A program made the position numbers and the translations under genes. Below, in pieces: positions 53,467-62,400 of a stretch of DNA of 64,000 nucleotides. The DNA is from Verrucomicrobiaceae bacterium (GTDB lineage: Bacteria; Verrucomicrobiota; Verrucomicrobiia; Chthoniobacterales; JAATET01): assembly GCA_027488755.1 (NCBI GenBank), contig JAIYAZ010000167.1, positions 1 through 64,000 on the forward strand. Reading direction: 5' to 3'. Below the pieces are notes generated by a model. It was not told where the DNA came from, did not search any database, and worked only from the letters and a program-made list of their open reading frames with translations. Positions within the stretch are counted from its first letter, which is position 1. Each line of letters starts with the position of its first letter.

Positions 53467-55382
53467 GCCGCCGGCTCGGTGAGCGCGGAAAGCCGCTCCG
53501 CCGCCTGTTCCCAGTCGGCCGTGGCCCGCTCAAGATCCTCGGTCACCCCCGCCAAATCGCGGTTGATCCGGAACGCCGCGCCCGCGTTGTCGTAAACCGC
53601 CGGATCCTCAAGCTCGGCGGTGAGCTGCTTCTGGCGCGTCTCCAGCCGCAACACCTCGGCCTCGAGCGCGTCGACCTTCGCCTTCGCGTCACGGCGTTCC
53701 TTCGCCTTCGCGTTGCGCGCCTCGGCCTCGGCCCGCTTCTCCTCCTTCGTCTTGAAGATGCGCTGCCGCTCGGGTGCTGGCGCCGCCGCGGTCGCCACCT
53801 CCAGCTTGGCGCCCGAAACGAGCGCTTCCCGCTCCGACGTGGCGACCGTCTTATCCAAAAAATACTGGTAATCCCCGGGGTAGAACGTCGTGCGCCCCGC
53901 CTGCACGTGCATCACCTGCTGCGCGATGGCGCGGATGAAATACACGTCGTGGCTGATGAACACGAGCGTGCCCGTGAACGACTTCAAGGCCGAGATCAGC
54001 GCATCGATGCTCGGAATGTCGAGGTGCGTCGTCGGCTCATCCATCAGCAGTAGGTTCGGCGGATCGAGCAGCAGCTTCACCAGCGCGAGGCGGCTCTTTT
54101 CCCCGCCGCTCAGCACACCCACATTCTTGAACACATCGTCCCCGCGAAACAAAAACGCCCCCAGCACCGTGCGGATGGACTCCTCGTTCACGTTTCTCGC
54201 GCCGGCCGAAGCCTCCGCGAGCACCGTGCGGCGCTCGTCGAGCATCTCCGTGCGATACTGCGCGAAGTATCCGACCCGCACATTGTGCCCCGGCGTGCGC
54301 TCGCCCTGCTGGAACGGCACGATGTCGGCCATGATCTTGAGCAGCGTGGATTTGCCCGCGCCGTTCGGCCCGACCAGCACCGTGCGCTGCCCGCGCTCCA
54401 CTTCGTAATCCAGCCCGCGATACACCCAGTGCAGGTTCGGCTCCTGCCCGTAGGCCTGGTGGATGCCGGCGAGCGTCATCACGCGCTGACCCGACCGCTC
54501 CGGCTGCGGAAACGAAAAGCGCACCACCGGCGCGAGCGCCTCCGGGGGCTCGATGCGCTCCATGCGCGCGAGCTGCTTGATGCGTTCCTGCGCCTGCGCG
54601 GCCTTGCTGGCCTTGGCGCGGAAGCGGTCGATGAACTGCTGGATGCTCGCGATCTCACGCTGCTGGTTTTCGTAGGCGAGCCGGTGCTGCTCCTGCTGCG
54701 CGGCGCGTTGGGTGAGGTAGGATTCGTAGTTGCCCGTGTAACGCCAGAGGCGGCGGTTACGAATCTCGATGATCGTGTTGCAGAGCACGTTGAGAAATTC
54801 CCGGTCATGCGAAATCACAAAAAACGCGCCGGGATACGTGAGCAGGTAGCTCTGGAACCAGCGCAGCGCCTCGAGGTCGAGGTGGTTCGTCGGCTCGTCG
54901 AGCATGAGCAGATCGGGCTCGAGCACGAGGAGCCGCGCGAGGTGCGCGCGCATCACCCAGCCGCCGCTGAAGGTCCGCGCGGGCTTGTCGTAGTCGGTCT
55001 CGCGAAAACCCAGGCCGGCGAGAATGCGCTTCGCCTTGGGCTGCCGCTCCTGCGCCTCATATTCCGCGGCGAAGTCGTAATCGGGGTCCTCGGGATCGGC
55101 CTCACCGGTGGCGACAACGTGGCCGGTCGCGAGATCGAGCACGGTTTCGTCCCCCGCCGGCGCGCTTTCCTGCGGCAGGAAGCCGAGCGTGCTGCCACGC
55201 TGGAGCGAGACCGAGCCCTCGTCGGGTTCGTCGTTTTTGAGGATCAACGAGAAGAGCGTCGTCTTGCCCGCGCCGTTCGGGCCGACGAGGCCGATGCGGT
55301 CACCGCGGTTGATCTGGATCGACGCATTTTCAAAGAGCACGCGACCCGCGAAGGATTTGGTCACGCCGGAGATGGAAAGCAT
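53463..55382 (-). CDS. ABC-F family ATPase (Uup/ABCF3-like)
   Basis: Cytosolic ABC-F protein with two ATPase domains and no membrane part (639 aa). Walker A motifs: LVGPNGAGKTTLFSLI and LVGPNGAGKSTLLKIM. Signatures: FSGGWVMRAHLARLL and LSGGEKSRLALVKLL. Walker B: LLMLDEPTNHLDLEA and LLMDEPTTHLDIPS. The linker between (QREIASIQQFIDRFRAKASKAAQAQERIKQL) is characteristic of ABC-F, and a charged coiled-coil C-terminus follows (residues ~545-639). Such proteins act on ribosomes. The stop overlaps the plus-strand UGP gene. Confidence 0.93.
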   Translation of the reverse strand: MLSISGVTKSFAGRVLFENASIQINRGDRIGLVGPNGAGKTTLFSLILKNDEPDEGSVSLQRGSTLGFLPQESAPAGDETVLDLATGHVVATGEADPEDPDYDFAAEYEAQERQPKAKRILAGLGFRETDYDKPARTFSGGWVMRAHLARLLVLEPDLLMLDEPTNHLDLEALRWFQSYLLTYPGAFFVISHDREFLNVLCNTIIEIRNRRLWRYTGNYESYLTQRAAQQEQHRLAYENQQREIASIQQFIDRFRAKASKAAQAQERIKQLARMERIEPPEALAPVVRFSFPQPERSGQRVMTLAGIHQAYGQEPNLHWVYRGLDYEVERGQRTVLVGPNGAGKSTLLKIMADIVPFQQGERTPGHNVRVGYFAQYRTEMLDERRTVLAEASAGARNVNEESIRTVLGAFLFRGDDVFKNVGVLSGGEKSRLALVKLLLDPPNLLLMDEPTTHLDIPSIDALISALKSFTGTLVFISHDVYFIRAIAQQVMHVQAGRTTFYPGDYQYFLDKTVATSEREALVSGAKLEVATAAAPAPERQRIFKTKEEKRAEAEARNAKAKERRDAKAKVDALEAEVLRLETRQKQLTAELEDPAVYDNAGAAFRINRDLAGVTEDLERATADWEQAAERLSALTEPAA

Positions 55383-55435
55383 GCGGGAAGCTGGCAGAAA
55401 ACCGGCCCAGGCGGCAACCGCGCGCTTGCGGCGGC

Positions 55436-57091
55436 CTAATTCCCCGGCAGGAGCAGGATGCGCCGGACCTCGGCGATGGCCTCGGGATTCTGGTGCGCGG
55501 GATGGGCCGACGGCACGACCAACTCGGACTCCGCCCCGGGCATGTGCGAACTCCAGTAGGGCACCACGCCGTCGCTTTTCTGCGGCGGAGTCTGGTCGTG
55601 GTTGCCGCCCTTGCCGCGATCCCCGGAGATGACGTGGTAGGGAATGCCCGACGTGAGCGGCACCTCGTTGATCGCGCGGACGAAGCGGTTGTTCGGCGCG
55701 AGGGTGTCGACGCTGTTCGGGATGCGGCGCAGCTTGAGGTCGTCGGTCTGGAAGGTAAGGATTTTTTGCATGTCGCGTCCCGCCTGAAGCAGCGTGGTCG
55801 GTGAGTGCACGAGGCTCGAACCGATCCGTCCCAGCCAGTGCGTGGCGAGATTACTGCCCTTGAGGGGCGCGGCGATGAAGATGACGCGACCCACCTCCGG
55901 GCGGTGCGAGAAGACGAGCGCCTCGGTGAACAGCTCGCGGCTCGCCGGGGAAAGCGGCGTGTCCGCCGGCTTGCGGTGGAAGATTTTTTCCCAGAGCTGA
56001 TCGCCGCTGTCGGTGATGAGCAGGCGGCTGATGCACCCGCCCATGCTGTGTCCGACGACGACCATCTTGCGCCGCAGCGGATAAACCTTCTGCACGCCGT
56101 CGAGTTCCTTGCGCAGCAGCGCGGCGGAGTAGGGATACGGGTAACCGCTCGGGTAGCTGTAGAACCAGACCTGATACCGGCGGCGGAACTCCGGATCGGC
56201 CCGCAGGGCGTTGATCATGGGCGTCCACGTCGCCTGCGTGTCCATGAGCCCGTGCACGACGAGGAGCACGGTTTTATTCGGGTCGTAGGGCTGGAGCCGA
56301 ACCAGCCGCGCGGTGTCGGCGTATTTTCCGGGCTGCAGCAGGCGGGAGATTTCCAGCTTCTTGGGATCGTTCCGGGCCAGCATGACCGCCAGGGGAACGG
56401 TGAAATCCGCCCCAAGCGGGTAGGTCCGGCCGTCCATCCGCACGGTCTCCACCGCCAGCGGATCCTCAAAGCCGAGTTCGCACTCGCGCCCGCGGAAACG
56501 GGCGATCGCCGTCACCCCGTAATACGTGCGCGGCATGCCGTAGCGCGCCTTTGCGTCGCGGTTGACCGCGCGGCCGACCGCCACCACCGGCGCGCCCAGG
56601 CCGGGACGGATCACGCGGTCCTTCACGTAGGTGCCGTTGACGTCGAATTCATCGGCCGGCGTGAAGTGGTAAAGCGCGGGGTTCCACTGCGGGCGGGGGT
56701 CCGGCTTGCGCCGAAGCACGAAGTCTCCGCCCGCCGCCGGCACGCGCAGGGGCTGCGCCCACGGGTCGAGCTTCGCCTTCTCGATCACCTTGACGATGCG
56801 GCTCACCGCAAAGTTGTAATCCTTCAAGGCGAGGGCATTCTGCGGATTCCGCTCCAGCTCGCGGGCGGCAATTTGCGCCGCCGTGAGGTATCCGGCCAGC
56901 GCCTCCAGCGGAGCCCGGCGCTCCCGGGCCTGGGCGGCCACCATCCCGGCCTGCGCGGTCGCAAGAGGTTCTGCGCAGCCCGGTGCAGGCACGTAGCGGG
57001 GGTCACGCTCCCGGATCGTCGAGTAGGTCGAGCAGCCCGCAAGGCCAACCAGGGAGAACAGAATCAACGGACGAATCACCACGCCGGCCAT
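55436..57091 (-). CDS. Alpha/beta-hydrolase lipoprotein, lipase-like
   Basis: Lipoprotein hydrolase (551 aa). The lipobox is LFSLVGLAGC (Cys at about residue 20). A long N-terminal region of about 250 residues without a known domain precedes the catalytic part: oxyanion HGLMDTQATW and nucleophile GHSMGGCISRLL. The C-terminal GVVPYWSSHMPGAESELVVPSAHPAHQNP contains the Asp- and His-bearing parts of the triad. Similar proteins are predicted lipases or esterases (PGAP1/LipA-like). The start at 57091 gives the lipoprotein signal; the much longer ORF only mirrors the exonuclease-ligase gene. Confidence 0.85.
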   Translation of the reverse strand: MAGVVIRPLILFSLVGLAGCSTYSTIRERDPRYVPAPGCAEPLATAQAGMVAAQARERRAPLEALAGYLTAAQIAARELERNPQNALALKDYNFAVSRIVKVIEKAKLDPWAQPLRVPAAGGDFVLRRKPDPRPQWNPALYHFTPADEFDVNGTYVKDRVIRPGLGAPVVAVGRAVNRDAKARYGMPRTYYGVTAIARFRGRECELGFEDPLAVETVRMDGRTYPLGADFTVPLAVMLARNDPKKLEISRLLQPGKYADTARLVRLQPYDPNKTVLLVVHGLMDTQATWTPMINALRADPEFRRRYQVWFYSYPSGYPYPYSAALLRKELDGVQKVYPLRRKMVVVGHSMGGCISRLLITDSGDQLWEKIFHRKPADTPLSPASRELFTEALVFSHRPEVGRVIFIAAPLKGSNLATHWLGRIGSSLVHSPTTLLQAGRDMQKILTFQTDDLKLRRIPNSVDTLAPNNRFVRAINEVPLTSGIPYHVISGDRGKGGNHDQTPPQKSDGVVPYWSSHMPGAESELVVPSAHPAHQNPEAIAEVRRILLLPGN

Positions 57092-57163
57092 GGAAGAATC
57101 TGGCCGCCTGCTTGGCAAGAGCGGATGCCGCCGGGAGCTGGCCGGGCGGCGTATAGTGGAGCA

Positions 57164-59818
57164 ATGCTCGAAGTGCGCTACGAACTCGGGGTTCACCTGC
57201 CCGCGGAGAATCTCTGGCTCGATCCCCGCGGGGCGAGGGAGTTTGCCTTTGTCTCGCACGCGCACAGCGACCACACCGGGCGCCACCGGGAGACCATTCT
57301 CACCGAGGCGACCTCCCGATTGATGCGGGCCCGGCTCGGCCCGCCCGCAGGACGCGAGATCATCCTGCCGTATCGCGAACCGTCCTCGTGCCGCGGCGTG
57401 CAGGTGGAGTTGCTGCCCGCCGGCCACGTCCTCGGCTCGGCCCAGTGCCTGCTCACGACCGATCGCGGCACCCTGCTCTACACCGGCGATTTCAAGCTGC
57501 GCACCGGGCTGAGCTGCGAAGCCGCCGAGGCGCGGCCTGCGGATACGCTGATCATGGAAACCACCTTCGGCCTGCCGCGCTACGTCTTCCCCCCGGCCGA
57601 AGAGGTGCTCGCCGCCGTCGTGAAATTCTGCCTCGAGGCGCGCGAGGACGGCGCGACCCCCGTGCTCCTCGGCTACTCCCTCGGCAAGGCCCAGGAAATC
57701 CTCGCCGCGCTCGCCTCCGCGGGTCTCCCCATCATGCTCCACGGCTCCGTCTGGGGCATGACGCAAATCTACACCGACCTCGGCGTCACCTTCCCCCCGC
57801 ACGAGAAATACGCCGCCGACCGCCTCGCCGACCACGTCCTCATCTGCCCGCCCAGCGTCGCGGGCTCCGCCATGCTGCGAAAAATCACGTCGCGCCGCAC
57901 CGCCGTTCTCACCGGCTGGGCGATGGACGGCGGCGCCGCCCGCCGCGCGAAGGTCGACGCCGCCTTCCCGCTCTCCGACCACGCCGACTACGCCGACCTC
58001 CTCCGCTACGTGGAGATGGTCGCCCCCCGCCGCGTGCTCACGCTCCACGGCTTCGCCCGCGAGTTCGCCCGCGACCTGCGTGCCCGCGGCCTCGAGGCCT
58101 GGGCCCTCACCGGCGCGGACCAGCTCGAACTCGCCCTGCCGGCCAAAGCCGCCCCCGCCCGCCCCGCCCGAACGCCGGCCGCCCCGGAAATCGGATTCGG
58201 CCGCTTCGCCGCCCTCACCGAACGCATCGCCGCCGCTACCGGCAAGCTCGCCAAAGTCCGCCTGCTCGCCGATTTTCTCGCGGGCCTCGACGACGCCGAA
58301 CTTCCGCTCGCCGCCACCTGGCTCACCGGCCGCGCCTTTCCGCAGGTCAGCGCCCGCCCCCTCAAGCTCGGCAGCGCCATCATCCGCCGGGCACTGCTGT
58401 CCGCCTCGGGCCTGACGCCCTCCGAGCTCCAGGCCATTTCCCGCCGCCACAATGACATCGGCCCCACCACCGGCGAAGCCCTGGCCGCGAACGCCCCCGC
58501 GACCCCGCCTACCATCCCCGAAGTCGACGCCTTCCTTCGCCGGATCGAAGCCGCGCGCGGCCCGCTCGCGAAGACCACCCTGCTCGAAGGCTGGCTGCGG
58601 CGGCTCGCGGCGCGCGATGCGGTGGCCCTCGTCAAAATCCTCACCGGCGACCTGCGCATCGGGCTTAAGGAAGGCCTCGTCGAGGAGGCCGTGGCCACCG
58701 CCTTCCACGCCGAGGCCGAAACCGTCCGCGAAGCGCACATGCTGCTGGGCGATCTCGGGGAAACCGCCCGCCGCACCCGCGCCGGAACCCTCGACGGGAT
58801 CAACCTCACCCCGTTTCACCCCGTCAAGTGCATGCTCGCCAGCCCGGAACCCGATGGGGAGGGCGTCTGGCAGCGCATGACGGCCGCGGGCGGCCGCGAA
58901 GTCTGGCTCGAGGACAAGCTGGACGGCATCCGCGCCCAGCTCCACGCCCACGGCGGGCGGGTGGCGCTTTATTCGCGCGACCTCAAACCCCTCACCGCGA
59001 CCTTCCCGGAAATCGCCGCCGCCGCGCGCGGACTCGACGCCGTGCTGGACGGCGAAATCGTCGCCTGGCGCGACGGAAAACCGCTCGGATTCTTCGAGCT
59101 GCAAAAACGCCTCGGCCGCACCGAGCGCGATCTCTTTCTGCCGGCCGAGGTGCCGGTGACCTTCACCGCGTTTGACGTGCTCTGGCTCGACGGCCGCTCC
59201 ACCTTTCGCGAACCGCTCGCCGCCCGCCGCGCCCGACTCGAATCCCTCGCCCTTGTGGCCCCGCTGCAAATCCTGCCGACCACCCGCGCGCATTCCGCGG
59301 CGGACGTCGAAGCCGCCTTCCTCGCGGCCCGCGCACGGCGCAACGAAGGGCTCATCGCCAAGGACCCCGCCAGCCTGTATTCGCCGGGCCGGCGCGGACT
59401 CGCGTGGATCAAGCTCAAGAAGGCCGGCGCCACCCTCGATGTCGTCGTCACGAGCGTGGAATACGGCCACGGTCGGCGGCGCGGCGTGTTGAGCGACTAC
59501 ACGTTTGCCGTGCGCGACGAAGCCGGCGGCCTCGCGACGATCGGCAAGGCCTACAGCGGATTGACCGACGCCGAAATCGCCGCGCTCACCGAGCGCTTCC
59601 AGGCCAGCATCATCGGACAACGCGGCCGCATCTTCGACGTGCGGCCCGAGGTCGTGCTGGAGATTGCCTTTGATTCGGTCCAACCCAGCCCGCGCCACGC
59701 CAGCGGCCTCGCGCTCCGCTTTCCGCGCATCCACCGCATTCGCGCCGACAAGTCTCCCGCCGAAATCGACACCGTGGCGCACGCCCAACGGCTTGCAGGA
59801 CGGACGGAATCCGCGTAG
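57164..59818 (+). CDS. Fusion: ligase-associated MBL exonuclease + ATP-dependent DNA ligase
   Basis: Single protein of 884 aa joining two members of the ligase-associated repair set. Residues 1 to ~325 are the MBL-fold exonuclease (FVSHAHSDHTGRH with H32, H34, D36, H37; PAGHVLGSAQCLL; YTGDFKL). A Pro/Ala-rich linker (~325-345) leads to the ligase, with DNA-binding part first, then the AMP-binding motif EDKLDGIRAQL (Lys585), VLDGEIVAW and LAWIKLKK (motif V), and the OB domain. Usually these are two genes. The start ATG 57164 is fixed by the MBL N-terminus. PdeM and Lhr are encoded about 16 kb away. Confidence 0.94.
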   Translation: MLEVRYELGVHLPAENLWLDPRGAREFAFVSHAHSDHTGRHRETILTEATSRLMRARLGPPAGREIILPYREPSSCRGVQVELLPAGHVLGSAQCLLTTDRGTLLYTGDFKLRTGLSCEAAEARPADTLIMETTFGLPRYVFPPAEEVLAAVVKFCLEAREDGATPVLLGYSLGKAQEILAALASAGLPIMLHGSVWGMTQIYTDLGVTFPPHEKYAADRLADHVLICPPSVAGSAMLRKITSRRTAVLTGWAMDGGAARRAKVDAAFPLSDHADYADLLRYVEMVAPRRVLTLHGFAREFARDLRARGLEAWALTGADQLELALPAKAAPARPARTPAAPEIGFGRFAALTERIAAATGKLAKVRLLADFLAGLDDAELPLAATWLTGRAFPQVSARPLKLGSAIIRRALLSASGLTPSELQAISRRHNDIGPTTGEALAANAPATPPTIPEVDAFLRRIEAARGPLAKTTLLEGWLRRLAARDAVALVKILTGDLRIGLKEGLVEEAVATAFHAEAETVREAHMLLGDLGETARRTRAGTLDGINLTPFHPVKCMLASPEPDGEGVWQRMTAAGGREVWLEDKLDGIRAQLHAHGGRVALYSRDLKPLTATFPEIAAAARGLDAVLDGEIVAWRDGKPLGFFELQKRLGRTERDLFLPAEVPVTFTAFDVLWLDGRSTFREPLAARRARLESLALVAPLQILPTTRAHSAADVEAAFLAARARRNEGLIAKDPASLYSPGRRGLAWIKLKKAGATLDVVVTSVEYGHGRRRGVLSDYTFAVRDEAGGLATIGKAYSGLTDAEIAALTERFQASIIGQRGRIFDVRPEVVLEIAFDSVQPSPRHASGLALRFPRIHRIRADKSPAEIDTVAHAQRLAGRTESA

Positions 59819-59841
59819 CACGGAACTTGCTGAAAGCGGTA

Positions 59842-60939
59842 ATGATGGTCCCCCGACGCCTTCTCATCCCCCCGGCCTGGCTGGGGGTTTGGGTTTTTCT
59901 GGCGATGACCGGGGTCACCCAGGCCGCCTCGCTCTCCGTGCTTTCGTGGAACATCCAACGCGGCATCGGGGACACCGCGGCCAACAGCACGACCCAGGCG
60001 GCGCTGGCCAACGTCGTGAATTACCTCAACCCCGACGTCTGGACGATCAACGAACTTGGGGCGGACACCCCCACCTACTCGCCGACCACCGCGCTCAATA
60101 GCCTCCAGTCCTTTGTCAGCACGCGCCTCACCATTTTTGGCGCAAATCCCGTGCTCGGCTCGGACTACTACGTCTACCTCGGCACCTACACCGACGGTTA
60201 TCTCGCCAATGCCATCGTCTCGCGCTACCCGCTGCTTTCCACGCGCAGCTACTCGGACGCCGGCGGCGGCTACCGGTCTCTGCGCGGCATGGCCTTCGCC
60301 GTGGTGGACGTGCCCGGCACCACCAACGACGTCGGCATCTTCACGATGCACCTCAAGTCCGGCAGCCTCACCGCGGACGCTGCCCGCCGCCAGGCCGAAG
60401 CCACCGCGAACCGAACCACGATCGCGAACTGGATGACGCAAAACCCGCGCCTCGGCGCGATCGTCACCGGTGACTTCAACGAAAGCGAGGATCCCCCCGA
60501 CGGCGACAATTGGAGCGGCGGCGTGCTTGGCGGAACCATCACGCTCGGCAACAACACCACGGCCACCTACCAACCCGTCACGACCATCCGCTCCGCCGGG
60601 CTCACGGATCCCGTGCCCGTGAGCCTTTCGGGCGACAACGACACCATCAGTTCCTCCAGCCCCAACGACCGCTTCGACTACGTGCTCCATGGCGGCAACG
60701 GCCTGACCTATCAAACCGGCCAGGTCTTCGACTCGCGCCGCTACACCGCGACCCAACTCAACGCCATCAACGCCGCAAACGGCCTCACGTTCACCACCGG
60801 CACATCCGCCGCCGCCTCGGATCACCTCGCCGTTTTTGGCGCGTTCGCGGTTGTTCCCGAGCCACATGTGCTCTGCCTGATCGCCCTGGCCGCCGGCCTG
60901 CTGCTGCTTAGAGCCCGGCGAGGCAGACGTATTTCATGA
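59842..60939 (+). CDS. Endonuclease/exonuclease/phosphatase-fold exoprotein with PEP-CTERM anchor
   Basis: Secreted protein (365 aa) with a signal peptide (LLIPPAWLGVWVFLAMTGVTQAA), then an EEP-fold domain: LSVLSWNIQRGIG, WTINELGAD, TMHLKSG, VTGDFNESEDPP and SDHLAVFGAF (the metal-binding Asn, Glu, Asp/Asn and His residues). The C-terminus is a PEP-CTERM signal (VVPEPHVLCLIALAAGLLLLRARRGRR), predicting exosortase processing. It could be an extracellular nuclease or phosphodiesterase. It starts 23 bases after the exonuclease-ligase gene, and its stop overlaps gabD by 32 bases. Confidence 0.87.
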   Translation: MMVPRRLLIPPAWLGVWVFLAMTGVTQAASLSVLSWNIQRGIGDTAANSTTQAALANVVNYLNPDVWTINELGADTPTYSPTTALNSLQSFVSTRLTIFGANPVLGSDYYVYLGTYTDGYLANAIVSRYPLLSTRSYSDAGGGYRSLRGMAFAVVDVPGTTNDVGIFTMHLKSGSLTADAARRQAEATANRTTIANWMTQNPRLGAIVTGDFNESEDPPDGDNWSGGVLGGTITLGNNTTATYQPVTTIRSAGLTDPVPVSLSGDNDTISSSSPNDRFDYVLHGGNGLTYQTGQVFDSRRYTATQLNAINAANGLTFTTGTSAAASDHLAVFGAFAVVPEPHVLCLIALAAGLLLLRARRGRRIS

Positions 60940-62362
60940 CGAGATAGTCCTCGAGGCCGTATTTCGAGCCTTCGCGCCCGAGGCCCGATTCCTTCACGCC
61001 GCCGAACGGAGCCATCGCGTTCGAGATAAGTCCGGTGTTCACGCCCGCCATGCCGTATTCCAGCGCCTCGGCGACCCGCCAGATCCGGCCAAGGTCCCGC
61101 GTGTAAAAGTAGCTCGCCAGGCCCACGCTGGTGTCATTCGCGAGCGCCACGGCCTCCGCCTCCGTCTCGAAGCGGAAGAGCGGCGAGACGGGGCCGAAGA
61201 TTTCCTCCTGCGCGAGGGCCATTTCGGTCGTCGCGCCGCCGAGCACGGTCGGCTCGTAAAACGTGCCGCCGAGCGCGTGGCGTTTGCCCCCGAGGAGGAC
61301 GCGGGCGCCCTTGCCGACGGCGTCGCCGACGAGCTCCTCGACCTTCGCGACGGCCTTGTCGTCGATGAGCGGGCCCTGCTGGACGTCGGTCTCCAGGCCG
61401 TTGCCGACCTTGAGCCGGTGCACGGCGGCGACGAGCTTTTCGGCGAAGGCGTCGTAAACCCCGGCCTGCACGAGGAGGCGGTTCACGCACACGCAGGTCT
61501 GGCCGGTGTTACGATACTTCGAGGCGAGCGCGCCCTCAACCGCGGCGTCGAGATCGGCGTCGTCAAAAACGATGAACGGCGCGTTGCCGCCGAGCTCCAT
61601 CGTGACTTTTTTGACCGTGCCCGCGCAGGCGGCCATGAGCGTTTTGCCGACGCCGGTGGAGCCGGTGAACGTCAGCTTGCGCACAGTCGGACTGGACGTG
61701 AAAGCCCCGCCAATCTCCGCGGCGTTGCCCGTGAGCACGCTAAAAAGTCCGGGCGGGATGCCGGCGCGCTCGCCCAACTCCGCCAGCGCGAGGGCCGAGA
61801 GCGGCGTCTGCGAGGCGGGCTTGCAGACCATGGCGCAGCCGGCGGCAAGGGCCGGGGCGACCTTGCGGGTGAGCATGGCGTTGGGAAAATTCCATGGCGT
61901 GATGGCGGCGCAGACGCCCACGGGCTGGCGCAGGACGAGCAGCCGGCGATCGTTCGAGGGCGGCGGGATGATGTCGCCGTGGATGCGTTTGGCCTCCTCG
62001 GCAAACCACTCGACGTAGGCCGCGCCGTAGGCAATCTCGCCCTTCGCCTCGGCGAGCGGCTTACCCTGCTCGCTCGTGAGGATGAGCGCGAGGTCGTCCG
62101 TGTTTTCGATGAGCAGGTCGAACCAGCGCCGAAGGACGCGCGAGCGCTCCAGCACCGTGCGGCGCTGCCATTCACGCATGGCGACGGCGGCGGCGGCGAT
62201 GGCCTCGTGGGCCTCGGCGGCGCCGAGTTCGGCCACGTGCGCGATGGTTTCGCCGGTGGCGGGATTCGTCACCGGGAAGGTGCGCCCCGAGGCGGCGTCA
62301 CGCCATTCGCCGGCGACGTAGGCTTGCGTTTTGAGGAGGCGGGGATCCTTGAGGGCGAGCAT
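60908..62362 (-). CDS. gabD: NAD(P)-dependent aldehyde dehydrogenase, succinate-semialdehyde type
   Basis: ALDH-superfamily enzyme (484 aa). The cofactor site reads ITPWNFPNAMLTRKVAPALAAGC, with FTGSTGVGKTL and the catalytic Glu in TMELGGNAPFIVF; the nucleophile Cys is in NTGQTCVCVNRLL. Overall the pattern is that of GabD (succinate-semialdehyde dehydrogenase, 4-aminobutyrate breakdown), but glutarate-semialdehyde dehydrogenase is also possible. It could oxidise aldehydes from amine breakdown in the 44-52 kb block; this is only a guess. The gene overlaps the EEP gene stop. Confidence 0.9.
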   Translation of the reverse strand: MLALKDPRLLKTQAYVAGEWRDAASGRTFPVTNPATGETIAHVAELGAAEAHEAIAAAAVAMREWQRRTVLERSRVLRRWFDLLIENTDDLALILTSEQGKPLAEAKGEIAYGAAYVEWFAEEAKRIHGDIIPPPSNDRRLLVLRQPVGVCAAITPWNFPNAMLTRKVAPALAAGCAMVCKPASQTPLSALALAELGERAGIPPGLFSVLTGNAAEIGGAFTSSPTVRKLTFTGSTGVGKTLMAACAGTVKKVTMELGGNAPFIVFDDADLDAAVEGALASKYRNTGQTCVCVNRLLVQAGVYDAFAEKLVAAVHRLKVGNGLETDVQQGPLIDDKAVAKVEELVGDAVGKGARVLLGGKRHALGGTFYEPTVLGGATTEMALAQEEIFGPVSPLFRFETEAEAVALANDTSVGLASYFYTRDLGRIWRVAEALEYGMAGVNTGLISNAMAPFGGVKESGLGREGSKYGLEDYLVMKYVCLAGL

Positions 62363-62400
62363 GGGTTCAGCCTAACACGCCGGGCGGTGGGACGCGACCG

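Noticed and set aside
55805-57163. N-terminal extension of 453 residues on the exonuclease-ligase ORF
   Set aside because: These residues are antisense to the lipase gene. The MBL domain starts at MLEVRYELG (57164), so the true start is there.
55436-59821. A 1461-codon minus-strand ORF covering the lipase gene and the whole exonuclease-ligase region
   Set aside because: Only its first part (55436-57091) codes for the lipoprotein. The rest mirrors the plus-strand ligase codons (Gly/Ala/Arg/Asp-rich) and has no recognisable domain; it stays open because of high GC.
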